Shown here piece by piece: positions 39,873 through 50,697 of a stretch of 64,000 bases of DNA. The notes beneath the pieces are model-generated. The model saw nothing but the letters and a program-made list of their open reading frames with translations. It searched no databases and was not told where the DNA came from. The stretch covers positions 620,001-684,000 of the forward strand of contig OZ025651.1 in assembly GCA_964019335.1 (NCBI GenBank), written 5' to 3'. How positions within the stretch are numbered: position 1 is the stretch's first letter; every line of letters starts with the position of its first letter. This stretch comes from Diplonema japonicum. Lineage: Eukaryota; Euglenozoa; Diplonemea; Diplonemida; Diplonemidae. The position numbers and the translations under genes are program-made.

Positions 39873-40794
39873 ATGTCCCCGAAGGAGGTGGGGTGCGTGG
39901 CGGAGTGCCTTGTCTGTCGCAGCCATGTCGTTGTGAAGGTGGCAATGTTGGACGCGACGTGTTTCGAGGAGAGGATTGGGTACGCGAAGCCTGCTGAGAG
40001 GCAGCAAGAGTGGATGGACGAGCTGCAGGAAAGGGTAGCGGAACGCAAATACTGCAGCATGCCTTGCCCGTACTGCGTGCAGGTGGTCACAGGACATGAA
40101 TGGGATGCGTTCACAAGGGGCGGCGACGAATGCTTGTTGTGCCCCATGAAGTACGTTATCTACGAAGAAGGCGAAGACCCACCTATCTACGTCAATAGGG
40201 CAGCGCACGAGGGGGGCAAGCCCAAGTGGACACTTATGCAGGGCGTGGGACCGCAGTCACTCGAGCTTGACAAATCAAGGTCGGGGAAGGTGTACAAGAA
40301 GAGCTACCGCGGGAGTGGTCTACGCGGGGGCTTCTTGCAGTCCGTTGAGATCAGCGTCCATGACGGGAAGGCTGACCTCCCGCCCCAAACCACTTGCCAG
40401 AACCTCCTGGACTCCCTTGTCGATGTGTATTGGAAAGCTGGCGACAATGCCCTCAGTTACTTAGAATCACTGGAACACAATTTTGGCCCCTTGCTTCTTG
40501 ACGCCACCAGCGTGCTGTCAGAGCTCTCGACCATCAAGATGGACCCGTATGAGGGGCTCGCTACTTACCTTGAAGCGTACCCGCCACCTAAGGAGCACAT
40601 TGAAATTGAAGAGGAGGCGCCCGCCTCTGTGAAAACGAAGAAGACAAAACATAACAAACCACCTCCCTCTTGCAGGGAGAACCGCCCAAGAGGGGAAAAG
40701 AGAGAGGTATGCCCATGTTTTGTGTTAATTATCACCTCAGGCCAGCCGGCGACTGATGCAGGAGATGAAGGGTGAACTTCGAGATCTGCAGTAG
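39873..40794 (+). CDS. Cys-rich N-terminal domain protein, 295 aa (2 exons)
   Basis: Exons 39873-40706 and 40741-40794 with a 34-nt GTATGC...CTCAG intron. The N-terminal third carries paired cysteines (CVAECLVC, CSMPCPYC, CLLC) that could hold zinc. The middle has YRGSGLRGGFLQSVEISVHD and HNFGPLLLDATSVLSEL, which I do not recognise. The C-terminal third is acidic then Lys-rich (IEIEEEAPASVKTKKTKHNK), ending in a short helix. ATG follows TTACATCAACAG by 11 nt, a strong SL acceptor. The last exon is only 18 codons including the stop. Function unknown. Confidence 0.72.
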
Positions 40795-40947
40795 GTCCCT
40801 ATTCATTTTTATTTTTTTTCTTTTTTTTCTCTTCAAGAAAAGAACCGCACTTTACTTTCTCTTGCTTACCATAAGTGCTCCTCCTTTGTGCCGCATGTGG
40901 CCATCAAAAAGAATTATGCCTCTTTCTTTTTTTTGTTTATGGCATCG

Positions 40948-42530
40948 TTTCAAAAACCCCCCCCCAAAAAAAAATGAGGCCAATTGACACTTTCAATATT
41001 TCTCTAAGTACTTTTTCCCAAAAAAAAAAAATTCTACAACTTTCCCGGCCCAGATTAGGAAAGAAAACACCCCAGAAAATGGGAAAGTGAGTGTTACTGG
41101 TACCCAGAAAATTCAGTCCTAGGGGCAAAAATGGGTTTTTTCACTTTGCACAAATTCAGTAAAAGAGGGGGTGACAAAAATGGATGCTTTTAAACTTGCT
41201 GTTGAGAAGCTAGGGGTAAAAAAAAATGGTATTCGGACCGAGAAAGGGTAAATGGGAACACCACGGTGATCAGGACACTCGCCACAGAGGTTTTTGAGAA
41301 GCTCAGTGGCAACGACTGTGCTGCACTAGTTTGTGGCGTAGTGTGTAAAGGGGAACTTCTAGCGGCACTTCTGCTATCATTTTCTGGTTGATTTAGTAGC
41401 CAACAAGACACCACACGGCGCCAATTGGCCAGAGGCATGAGGCTTGACCACATCACACATGATGAAATAAGGGCAGCTGGCCTTACTGTTGGAAAAGTCT
41501 TGTTCCACAGTAGCATGGGCACAGAAAAAAATAAAGAAAAAAATGGAGTGGATACTCTGGACTGACGGTGGGCGTCACTTTCGTGCAAAGGAATTTTGCT
41601 ACTTTGTTCTTTTTGGTCTTCGTTATGTATATCCCGATCGGACGTTTTCCCTGTGGTTTCTGGGGGAGAAACACGGCAAAAACAATAGGGACAGCCACTT
41701 TGGTGTGCTCTCTCGTGTTTTTTGGTTTTGGGTGCCTCGTTCCACAACAATTAAAACTGTGGAACAAATAGGTAACATCACCAATACGATACGGTGCGCC
41801 ATGCATGTAGTTACTGATGTCTTTGGCCCGTACAAAAAGAAAATTCTTGAGTTTCCGGATTTACAGGTGCATATGAGCTCAGGAGCACACCGGAGGGTGT
41901 ATTTGCTACGTGTGCGTCCACGAGCTAGAAGGAACTAAAGTACATCATCAAAGAACTCGCTGCAGACAGGGCAGAGAAAAGGCCCCCAGTCTATGAATCT
42001 TGTGATGAGTATGAGGACGTTCTTGATAGCCTTCCCGGACTTGAAAAACGAGAAAGAATAGTAACCAAATTACAAAAATACTCGACACCCCATGACAAGC
42101 CCAAAGCACCAAGTACACCTACGAATGAGCCTCTTAAAACCCCCCAAAATGCGGTAGAAGGCCTAATAGTATGAAAAAGAAATGAGGTCGCCCACTCAGC
42201 AGCAGCACATCTCAGCCGCAGAAGACTAGGAAATGAAGGTTTCCACTTCCAACATCATTTCAGCCACCTTCTAGTAGTGAGTTCCGCTATTTCTTGCTAT
42301 TGAAAGCATACTCTCTGACTTTACCAAAACCACTAAAACCCGATTTTGACCCTAAAACTGAATTTTTCATAGGTCAAAATAACACTCTTGAGCGATTTCT
42401 GACCCGGGTTCTTTCCTAATATGGGCCGGGAAATATGGAGAATCTTTTTTAAAGGGGGCGGCATGCCCAAAGATGCAACGAAAGTGTCAATTGGCCTCAT
42501 TTTGGGGGGGGTTTTTTGAAATCGACCCAT
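40948..42530. mobile_element. Transposon with about 200-bp inverted ends and decayed transposase
   Basis: The left end (TTTCAAAAACCCCCCC, AATGAGGCCAATTGACACTT, TTTCCCGGCCCAGATTAGGA) is matched in inverse orientation by the right end (TTCTTTCCTAATATGGGCCG, AAGTGTCAATTGGCCTCATT, GGGTTTTTTGAAA). Flanking TCG on both sides may be a target duplication. The inside contains a transposase-like frame. It lies between two plus-strand genes without disrupting either. Confidence 0.7.
41540..41938 (+). pseudogene. Transposase-like remnant inside the inverted-repeat element
   Basis: Frame with WILWTDGGRHFRAKEFCYFV and LGEKHGKNNRDSHFGVLSRV. Spaced DGG-HF and HGK-x-D-x-x-FG motifs of this kind occur in DDE-type transposases of some protist DNA transposons, by my recollection. 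Upstream and downstream pieces of similar base composition lie in other frames and contain stops, so the gene looks broken, unless unseen introns join them. Confidence 0.45.
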
Positions 42531-42575
42531 ATTCTTATTTCTTTTGTTGCGAACCCTACCACAGACACACAGGTG

Positions 42576-42860
42576 ATGGCCACTGTGTCGCACTTCAATG
42601 GCACGCTGCGGACAGGGCAGAAGGGGTGTGCACAGATGAATATGACGCCACAGATGTTCAGCGAGATCCCCTCCAGCACGGGGCTGTTCGGTGACCACAG
42701 AGGGGCCGTGGTCAGGGGCAGCGGAGGAGTGAAGGGAGGAGGGTGCAACCCTGCAAAGTACGGCACCCGACTGCCTATAGGCAACGTACACCTTGGAGGG
42801 GGGCTCATGAACGCACTGAGAGACAACGATATAATTATTTACACAGAGAGTAAGATCTGA
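42576..42860 (+). CDS. Small Gly-rich protein, 94 aa
   Basis: Compact protein MATVSHFNGTLRTGQKGCAQ with Gly-rich middle (GGVKGGGCNPAKYGTRLPIG) and GGGLMNALRDNDIIIYTE end. I do not recognise it. ATG lies 4 nt after ACCACAGACACACAG. The last codons AGT AAG ATC TGA overlap a possible GTAAG donor, but splicing from it into the next frame would break phase, so two genes are preferred. The inverted-repeat transposon ends about 45 nt upstream, so the leader or promoter side is close to an insertion. Confidence 0.6.
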   Translation: MATVSHFNGTLRTGQKGCAQMNMTPQMFSEIPSSTGLFGDHRGAVVRGSGGVKGGGCNPAKYGTRLPIGNVHLGGGLMNALRDNDIIIYTESKI

Positions 42861-42942
42861 AAAAAAAGAACGGGAATAGCTTCTTTCTTTTGCCTTTCTA
42901 CTTTATTTTACAACACCACAGGGGGAGGCACTCACCCTCAAG

Positions 42943-43434
42943 ATGGACATGATGGTGCAGATCCAGGAGCAAGGTGAGGTGCAACACAACCCTGAGGACA
43001 GGATGAAGTGCGACGAGTGGATGTACGAACTCGATAGGAGCGACTCGTTGGGGAACTCGCTGGGGGTGAAGCACAGTCCGAGGAGGAAGAGAAGCTCGAC
43101 ATCTGGTGTGACGAAGGCCATGAGGCTCAGCCTTGTGACAGGAGACATCACACCGGTGCACAGCCACCACACACCAACATCGCCCACTAAGTTCCCCCGT
43201 GCACATGCTGCTTCCTCACGCTCCTCGTCTGCCTCAACGCACTACACCGACAATGATGCACCAGCACCCTCTCCCCCAAAGCCCTTCCTCTCTTCCCAAC
43301 AGAGTCAGCAGCCACAAAAAAACCAACCTGCATCCCCTCAGCGCAGCCCCACTGCATACTACGTCATCTCTTTCATACTCATCTTCACCGCGGTCTGCCT
43401 GGCAGGTCTTGTCCTCATCATTTACTACACCTAA
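42943..43434 (+). CDS. Predicted tail-anchored membrane protein, 163 aa
   Basis: The first 55 residues are charged (KCDEWMYELDRSDSLGNSLG). The centre is Ser/Pro/His/Gln-rich and disordered. The C terminus has one strong transmembrane helix (AYYVISFILIFTAVCLAGLV) with a very short IIYYT tail. That layout marks a tail-anchored protein of the ER or mitochondrial outer membrane. ATG follows TTACAACACCACAG by about 20 nt. No homology recognised. It lies 82 nt after the previous stop on the same strand. Confidence 0.68.
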   Translation: MDMMVQIQEQGEVQHNPEDRMKCDEWMYELDRSDSLGNSLGVKHSPRRKRSSTSGVTKAMRLSLVTGDITPVHSHHTPTSPTKFPRAHAASSRSSSASTHYTDNDAPAPSPPKPFLSSQQSQQPQKNQPASPQRSPTAYYVISFILIFTAVCLAGLVLIIYYT

Positions 43435-45014
43435 CCGTTACGTTGTGTATGAGGCAGCAATACGAGATGCGCTTGCGAGGCCTGAGAGTAGGCACGCGCC
43501 AGATGAGACCTGTGGGTAGTCCTATGGGTAGCGCACTTTGACTGGCAAATAGAAATTTATCTCAAAGAAAATGTGGAAAAAAAAAAAAAAAAAAAAAAAA
43601 AAAACCCGAAGCACTGCGTCACATATTGCAAACCCTTTTGCTCTTGTGGGTGAAAGGGGAAGGAGAAAAAAAAAATGGCAATCGTAGTATCCCCTTCCCC
43701 TCTCTCTTCTTTAAATTTTTGAGTGTTTTTTTTTTCTCCCTCTCCCTTTCCCCGCTTCCTTCCTATTTCAACTTTTTTTCGTTATGTTAAGTGCACGATG
43801 CCACTTTGATTATGTTGATCTTCTTTCAGTTATGTACACCGTATGAAGGTTGCTGATTGCAACCTTCGTCCTTTTTTTCTTTCTTTCTTATTGGGTGCGT
43901 GGGAAAGGCGGAGACAAGTGGGGGAGGGGGGAGGGGGTATCAAACAAAAAATAATAACATGACATTAGACAATTCAGCTTAGCAATGTGATCTTGCATAG
44001 AGACCGGATCGGCTGATTAGCGATCTTTTTGGCATGCAGGCAGCCCATCTGGTTTTTTCTTTTGGGGGGTTCAAGTTGAGCATGGGTACACATCGACTTC
44101 CCCCTTTTCCATTATTTCTTTTGCTATAAACTGCGATTTTACAAAAAAAAAACTTTTTTGTGCACAGGCTGCACACAGCCTCTTTGTATCCGGTCATGCC
44201 CTTGTTCATCATTTTGCATCTGACCTCTCGAAGCTTGAAAATTGCTGTAGACACCCCGCCCCCCCATTCTACGAGGTTTTAGTTTATTATGCACAATGAG
44301 GAAACGAATTTTTTTTAATTTTTTTTTAATTTTTTGAGGGTCAATTCGATACTTTTCCCCGAAAAGTATGGGGAGGTCAAAAAAAAAAAAAAAGAAATAC
44401 ACATGCAAATCAAAAAAAAAAGGAGGGTAAAGGGTCTAATGGTACATAAAGAAAGAATGGAAAAAAAGAAAGAAAAAAAAAGAAGAAACATCCTCTTGGT
44501 GTAGTCTGTTACAGATCGCGTCGGCTGTGATCCCACGGGTCCCCTTCTGGTTCCCCTTTCCCCGAAGGAGGGCGGAGGGGGAGAAGGCGAGGGAAGGAAA
44601 GAAGAAACGGGGTCTTCCACTTCCTTTCTCTTTTCACTCCCATTGGCGGATGTCATGATGAATGGCTTATTCTTTTATTCTCTCTTTTCTTTGGTTCTTT
44701 TTTTTTTTTTTTTTCCTTCTTGTATAATGGACAAAAAAAAAAAAAAAAAAAAAGCAAGCACAAAAAAAAGTCAATCTATCTATTTTTTTTTTTCCAGGTA
44801 TCTTGGTTCTCGTGTTGTTTGGGGGAAAAGAAAAAAGATGCGCAAAGCGCCCTTGGAAAGGCGCTCAGAGTTTGTTCCTGCTCCTTTCTCTTCTTTTTCT
44901 GCTGCCGAAAGCCATTCTCTCCGATCAGTAACCCCCTCTCCTTCCCCCCTTTCCACGACTGTATCGTGAACTTTTCGAAGGCCTGGTGTCCCCGCCGCCA
45001 GCTTAGCACACGTC
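43435..45014. other. Low-complexity intergenic region
   Basis: Homopolymer-rich noncoding DNA: A tract at about 43,578-43,603, T/C and A/G runs at 44,320-44,490 and 44,700-44,790. Translations are poly-Lys or poly-Phe. Nothing recognised. Confidence 0.55.
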
Positions 45015-45242
45015 ATGCCCTTCAACCCCATCTTTTATTTAAAGGTTTTTTCCTTTTATGTGTACGTGCGTCAAGCACTGACTTCTTTGCGATACATCTT
45101 GACACAGGCATTAAGAGACCATCCCATGCTAGGGTGGTGTCAATGCATTCTGTGGGCTGTGCGAACCGTGCTGACAGGTGACTGGGGGATGTCAAAAAAA
45201 GGAAGAAGAAGAAAAAAAAAAAATAAAAATAAAAAACCCTAA
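45015..45242 (+). CDS. Possible small helical protein, 75 aa
   Basis: Frame MPFNPIFYLKVFSFYVYVRQ continues with amphipathic helices (LRYILTQALRDHPMLGWCQC) and a Lys-rich tail. CGCCAGCTTAG sits 7 nt before the ATG and could be an SL acceptor. Size and composition would suit a small mitochondrial subunit. The Lys tail comes from an A-rich tract, so the true end may differ. Confidence 0.3.
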   Translation: MPFNPIFYLKVFSFYVYVRQALTSLRYILTQALRDHPMLGWCQCILWAVRTVLTGDWGMSKKGRRRKKKNKNKKP

Positions 45243-45649
45243 AGTCTTTTTTTGCCGCGATTCATGTTGGTTCTTCTTTTTTTTTTTTACTTATTGTCTT
45301 ATCCTCCCTCTCTGTCTTCGTGAATAAGTTGGTTTATTATTATTATTATTATCTCCCCCTCCCCCCCACTCCCCTTTTTTCTCCAGCTTGCAGTCTTGTC
45401 GTGTAAAAACAACTCGACTTTTCTTTTGTGCTGGCAAAGGGGGGGGAGGGGGGGGGTCACTGTGTGTTTACTACCCTTTCCCCCGCCTTTTGTCTTTTTA
45501 ATTCCCCCCCCTCTTTTATTGAAGCAGGGCTGACCTGTGACACCACGAGGCGGTTGTTGGGTATCTGATTGGGGTCCTATTATTATGAGTATTCTTTGCA
45601 TTTATCCAACTCACATACTCGCTTATGTAGTCACGACAGGCGACACAAG

Positions 45650-47182
45650 ATGACTGAAGTGGCGACCAGCAAGGGCAAGGTGACGGGTGTCACAAAGAAG
45701 GAGTGCCATCTGTATTTCGACATCCCGTACAGGCAGGGGGTGTCAGGAAGCGGGAGGTTCACAGTGGGTGAGGAGGTGGCGGCATGGGGTGGTGTGCGTG
45801 ACGCGAGCAAAGGCGGTTTGGAAGTGGTGCAAGCATCGTTGGGCGACCTGCCCATCCCCGGCCCCAAGGTCCCGCTCGGGAAGGACGGCATCCCCGTCAA
45901 CATGAAGGAAGAAGCACTGATCGTAAATGTCTTCACTACCGACACCACTCCCACGACCCCCAAGCCTGTCATGGTGTGGATCCATGGTGGTGCCTTTGAA
46001 CACGGCTCCGCCAACAACCCTATGTACGATGGCTCGCAGCTTGCGAAGACACAGGGCGTCGTCGTGGTCTCCATGAACTACCGCCTGGGGTGCATGGGCT
46101 TCCTCTACAAGAAGGGCGCCACGTGGCAGTCCAACCTCGGCATCCACGACCAGATCAACGGCCTCAAATGGGTTCAGAACGAAGTGCATGCCTTCGGAGG
46201 CGACCCTGCCAAAGTCACCATCTTCGGCGAGTCGGCGGGTGCCATGTCCGTCACGACGCTAGTGTCCTTGTCTGACTCCGTCACAAGGGGGCTCTTCAGG
46301 GGTGCCATCTGCCAGTCGGGTGCTGGCTGTGCCTCGATCCCCCTGGACCAGGCAGACAGGTCAGCACGCATGCTGTGCGAGGAGCTAGGCATCACGATTG
46401 ATGAGCTCACACTGGAGTATCTGCAGAAGCTTCCGACCCCTGCCTTGAGGAACGCTGAGACTGCGATGAGAAAGAAGGCCACCCACACACTGATGCCGTG
46501 GTCGCCTGTCATCACCGATGAGATTCCGTTCCCACTGCACCAGATCCAAAAGGGCGTGGGGAGAGAAATAGCAGTGCTGTCCGGGTGCACACGTGACGAG
46601 TTCAACCTGTTCATGATGGGGATGAAAGGGAAGATGCCGAAGGGACGCGCGTTAAAGTACCTTGAGAAACGCATGTCAACCATGCAGCCAAGTGTGGAGA
46701 AAGTCACGCAGGTAGCAGAAAGGATCACACAGGCGACAGGGAAGGACGGGCGAGACCTCTACTCCAAGGTGTGCACCGACTGGCTGTTCGGGGTGCCACA
46801 CGAGAGGCTCCTCGATGCGCACGGTGGTAAGTCGTTCAGCTACCGCTTTGACTGGGAGAGTCCTCTACCGAAGATGAAGTCCTGTCATGCTCTCGAGATC
46901 CCATTTGTTTTCGGGACCCATGTCCACCCTGTCCTCAAGATGTTCGCAGGCAAAGGCCGCCAGGCAGACCTCCTGTCACATATCATCATGTCCTCGTGGG
47001 GCGCCTTCGCCCGTACCCTGAACCCTTCCACAGCGGCAACCGGCGTCTGGCCCACTCACGACTCTTTGTCCAGACCCACCATGGTCTTTGGTGCTGAAAA
47101 GCAGGGAACTGCTGTACTGAAACGCAACTTGAGGTCCGAAGAGCTGGCGGCATGGGAAGGTGTTCTCTCTGCAAAGCTCTGA
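45650..47182 (+). CDS. Type-B carboxylesterase (cholinesterase-like alpha/beta hydrolase)
   Basis: 510-aa ester hydrolase of the carboxylesterase/acetylcholinesterase family, which is normally about 500-600 aa. The oxyanion-hole HGGAFEHGS is at about residue 112. The nucleophile elbow GESAGAMS puts the catalytic Ser near 195. NYRLGCMGF and LGIHDQINGLKWVQNEVHAF are typical. The catalytic-His region is SCHALEIPFVFG. No signal peptide is seen from ATG 45650, so a cytosolic enzyme is likely. CACGACAG lies 12 nt before the ATG. A longer in-frame start at 45,569 precedes this acceptor and is rejected. Substrate unknown. Confidence 0.93.
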   Translation: MTEVATSKGKVTGVTKKECHLYFDIPYRQGVSGSGRFTVGEEVAAWGGVRDASKGGLEVVQASLGDLPIPGPKVPLGKDGIPVNMKEEALIVNVFTTDTTPTTPKPVMVWIHGGAFEHGSANNPMYDGSQLAKTQGVVVVSMNYRLGCMGFLYKKGATWQSNLGIHDQINGLKWVQNEVHAFGGDPAKVTIFGESAGAMSVTTLVSLSDSVTRGLFRGAICQSGAGCASIPLDQADRSARMLCEELGITIDELTLEYLQKLPTPALRNAETAMRKKATHTLMPWSPVITDEIPFPLHQIQKGVGREIAVLSGCTRDEFNLFMMGMKGKMPKGRALKYLEKRMSTMQPSVEKVTQVAERITQATGKDGRDLYSKVCTDWLFGVPHERLLDAHGGKSFSYRFDWESPLPKMKSCHALEIPFVFGTHVHPVLKMFAGKGRQADLLSHIIMSSWGAFARTLNPSTAATGVWPTHDSLSRPTMVFGAEKQGTAVLKRNLRSEELAAWEGVLSAKL

Positions 47183-47320
47183 ATGTGTCCTGTCGTCTTT
47201 CTACATTTCTCAGACACCAGCTGCAAGAAATGCTCACGTTCCCCCTTCCTTCCTTCTTTCTTTCTATTCTAAACATCGTTTTGTTACCAACCACCTCACT
47301 CAGGACTCACTACCACACAC

Positions 47321-47686
47321 ATGGAGCACCGCCAGATGATAATGAGGTCAAGGGCAAGCGGCAAGGGCAGGAAGGGTTCCTTTGAGGGGTGCCGTCCTGG
47401 AAGTAGGAATGAAGAAGGAAAGATTGTGGAACCAAGCAAGAAGAAGAGGAAGCAACAGAGGGCTATGGCCGTAAAGGCAAAGGCAGAGAAGGGAAAGTCA
47501 CCTCTTGAGAAGTGCTTCAAGGGCAAGGGGTGGAGAACGCCTAAGACGCAGACACTTGACGAGGAAGACGACAAGGAGGCTGTGGGTGTCACCACACCGC
47601 AGATCCCCCACTTTTCGTTTAATCTGCCAGAGTCAAGGCCCGCTCCAGTACCCATAAAGATCCGTACCAGATCCCACCGCTTGTAG
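47321..47686 (+). CDS. Small basic protein, 121 aa, unknown
   Basis: Lys/Arg-rich protein (KKKRKQQRAMAVKAKAEKGK) with a less charged C-terminal part (TPQIPHFSFNLPESRPAPVP). It may be a nucleic-acid-binding or nucleolar protein; no domain recognised. CACCTCACTCAG lies 16 nt before the ATG, a clear SL acceptor, which supports a real gene. It follows the carboxylesterase on the same strand after 138 nt. Confidence 0.6.
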   Translation: MEHRQMIMRSRASGKGRKGSFEGCRPGSRNEEGKIVEPSKKKRKQQRAMAVKAKAEKGKSPLEKCFKGKGWRTPKTQTLDEEDDKEAVGVTTPQIPHFSFNLPESRPAPVPIKIRTRSHRL

Positions 47687-48383
47687 GCATATAAGAGCAG
47701 CTGTACCATAAACATTTCCCCCCTTCCCCCCCCCCCCCCCCTTTCTTTTATTGGCTTTCCAAATAGAAAAAAAAATCTTAAAACGACACTAAGGAACGTT
47801 GTTGTACTCAAGGCGAAAATTGTTCTAAAAAAAAATCTGAGAAAAAAAAACCTTCCCTGCCATGAGAGTGCAATGTGTCCTATCCTCCCTTATAGCTTTT
47901 TCTTTTTTTTTTTCTCTTCTTTCTCTGCCTTTTCACCTCTGTTCCTTCTTTTGTGTCTATGGTTTTCCCCCTTTCCCTCTCAAGTCCCCGGCTGTTCTGC
48001 TCAGGGGCACGGCGGGGGGGGGGGAGAGCAAAAGAAGAAAGGAGTAAAGGTGGGAAAGTGTTTCATATATGTCTCCCTTCTTCCTTTTACCGTTTACATT
48101 CTCGCTCTTTTTCGCCTTTTTTTTTAAACGTAATGTGAGAAACCTCTGAGGCCTATCCATCGAAGTACTTCAGGTGTTGACCTCCTGGTTATCTTCCCGA
48201 ATGATGATGATGGGAATGGTGGGCCATGTTTTAGAAGTTAAACCAATACGTTCCCCTCCGGGGCTTACCCGGGTTTTTCAATACACTCTTACCCTCCCCT
48301 CTTCTTTTTTTTCTCCCCCCCCCTTTTATCTCCTCCCGTCTTTCAAAAAAAAAAAGAAAAAAATCGTTTCAAGGTGAGCTCAG
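47687..48383. other. Noncoding interval with C, T and A tracts
   Basis: Holds a C tract at about 47,725-47,740, several A runs and T/C-rich stretches. Expected to be 3' UTR plus processing signals. No gene seen. Confidence 0.5.
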
Positions 48384-48940
48384 ATGTTCCGAAGGAGTGG
48401 GGGTGTGCTGAACCCCGCCCGGCGGTTCAAAGGCTACTCACGACGGAAACAAGAAGTGGGAACAGTCACGGGGATGGGGATGGGCTTCAGTGAAGCCTGC
48501 TCAGTGCTCGGAGTAAAGAGCTCTCCATATCTCACGATGGACGAGGTGAAGGCTATGCGAGACAAACTGGTGATGATGTATCACCCTGACAAGACTGGGG
48601 GGACAACCACAGCAAAGTGGCACGAAGTACAGCAGGCAGTTGCGGTGCTCAAAACAAGTATTTCACAAGCAAAAGGCAAGCACAAGAGCTTGCAAGACAG
48701 CGAAGCACACGACGGGCCTAAAGTAGCAGCAAAGGGAAACAACGAGTGGTCCAATGCGGCCTACGCCCTCTACCGTGTGCACAAGTGGCGGGATGCAAAG
48801 ATCGCCCGCAGACATGAGCTGCTTGGGACAGCAGTGCAGACAGGCGTGCTTGAAGAGTTGGTATGCACTACAATGGGAAGAAAAAAAAAAAGTTGGAAGC
48901 ACCAGAAGTGATGTACGAAAAGGATGCCCGGACACGTTAG
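48384..48940 (+). CDS. J-domain (DnaJ-like) protein, probably mitochondrial (2 exons)
   Basis: Exons 48384-48860 and 48893-48940 with a 32-nt GTATGC...AAAAAG intron, 174 aa. Co-chaperone that would stimulate an Hsp70 ATPase. The J domain covers about residues 34-95: GFSEACSVLGV, then VMMYHPDKTGG with the HPD motif intact. The N terminus MFRRSGGVLNPARRFKGYSR is Arg/Ser-rich without acids, as in mitochondrial presequences. No Gly/Phe or zinc region, so class III. The spliced end reads LEAPEVMYEKDARTR; without splicing the tail would be a Lys-rich artefact. The partner Hsp70 is not deducible. Confidence 0.8.
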
Positions 48941-49089
48941 CTTCACAGGGCGCGTTGTGAAATAGACCCCCCCCCCCCCCCCCTCGCTATTCTTCTCGTT
49001 CGAGCTTTTATCTCAGTCAGTGATCAAGGATATTGAAAAAAAGGCACCTCAGGCGGGTGGTGTGGGTGTGATATGCACGCCAAGACGCT

Positions 49090-50585
49090 ATGCCGGCAGC
49101 TGCGGTACGCAGGGTACGTCACCAGACCGCAAAACATAAAGGTGTGCAGAGTGAAACAGGCGGCACACAAATGAAACAGATCACGGCGGACAGGCAGGAC
49201 ATGCTGCCATCGAGGTTCCCTATCAACACGGACATGGCGACGAACGTCTTCAAGGCGCGGAGGAATAAGGGTGTCACTGTGTCCCATCCAGCGACGACAG
49301 TTAAGGTAGATAAATAATATTTTAACAGGAGATAATTCACACGCACCCCACACAGAAAGGGCCGCGCAGACGAGGGCAACTTGACGAACGGGAACAGGAG
49401 TTTGTGGAAACGGCACGCAAAGAGCTGGAAGCAGATGGGATCACGGACGAGGACAGGTTCAACGCGTGGTTGACCCAGAACCACACCGTGTTCCCTGACA
49501 AAGTACAAGACCTCGATCCACATGTGAAAGCGGCAGTGAAATTTGGGGGCCTGGGGCTGACAAGAGAGGCAGAAGAGATGAAAGAGCACTACTTTGAAGC
49601 GCGGCGGGAAGAAGCCAAGGCACTGCGGGACAAAGAAAACGCAGAGCAGCAGTTGAAGGCGCTGGGGTTGCAGCAGGGTGTCGACGCGAGCAATCCCAAA
49701 CACGCGAGCTTGATAAAGAGAAAAAAACTGACAGAACACCAGTACAACAAACTGGCAGCACGGAGGAAGGAGATCATGTCAAAGGCGAAGGGCCATGTGA
49801 TGTCGAACTTCAGCGACAAGAGCATGCAACACTGGAAGGGGGTGCTGAGCACAGAGGACTCGGTGGGACGGTCTGTGGAAAGCCGGAGGATGAAGGAAAG
49901 CAAGGGGATCGGGATGGACTTACTTAACGCGAGGAGAGCGGCGAAAGGCGAGTCACCGATCACCGTGCACTACCCCACAGGCGGCGATGTTGACATCAGC
50001 ATGAAAGCAGCGGTGGTGGCAAGGTGCGTGTTGACCAACGTACCCACGCTAGGTGACTACCCTATCGTGATCCCTGCATCCCTGAGGGACGCATACGTGG
50101 CAAAGGAGAGGGAAGGTGTCAACAAGGTCCTCAAAGGGCTTAACAGGAATGAGCGTGCCCGTCTGGGCAGATCGATGCGGCGGTACGAAGCATACCAGAG
50201 CGCAAAGGCAGCATGGAACACCTTCAAGAAGGCAGAAGAGGTAGGCGGGGTAGGCGATGCAAAAGACTGGAAGCGAGAACACCCCTGGGAATGGAAAGGG
50301 TCCGAGCCCAAGACATACACGGCACCCGACCCCAGCGACCCGTACGGCAGCTTCAGGAAGCTTCAGAACACGGAAGCAAGTCGCGATGCTCTGCACACAC
50401 TCATGACCACAAAGCAGACGGCAGACATGCCGAAGAACAGGTTCACCACCGAGTTCGGGCGTTACCAGAAGAGGCTCAACAGCAAATACGGATCGTCGCA
50501 CAGCAGGTGGGGCACCGATGACAAAGTAGTGGGGAGGTACTCCGGAGCAAGGGCGAGAATCACAACGATTAAGTCCGCAGACTGA
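49090..50585 (+). CDS. Unrecognised basic protein, 481 aa (2 exons)
   Basis: Exons 49090-49305 and 49356-50585 with a 50-nt intron ending CCCCACACAG; frames join exactly. The protein is rich in Lys, Arg, Ala and Glu. Mid-regions such as EEMKEHYFEARREEAKALRD are helical. VARCVLTNVPTLGDYPIVIP is the most globular part. The N terminus (MPAAAVRRVRHQTAKHK) could be a mitochondrial presequence. A large, basic, poorly conserved protein like this might belong to a mitochondrial ribosome or RNA-processing complex, which are greatly expanded in diplonemids; that is inference. An alternative upstream ATG at 49,073 is in another frame, so the exact start is uncertain. Confidence 0.68.
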
Positions 50586-50697
50586 GTTGCTGCTTTAGTT
50601 ATCAGTTTCCCTTTTTTTTTCCACGGGGCTGCTATCATCTTCGAGAAGAAGAAAAAATAAATAAAAGGGGGCAACAACAAAAAAAGAAGAAAAAAAG

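Noticed and set aside
42847-42922. Intron joining the Gly-rich and tail-anchored protein frames
   Set aside because: The GTAAG donor and CACCACAG acceptor are present but the phases do not match, so two genes are kept.
48893-48911. Unspliced Lys-rich end of the J-domain protein
   Set aside because: A 32-nt intron with the usual GTATGC start removes the A tract and restores a longer, sensible frame to 48,940.
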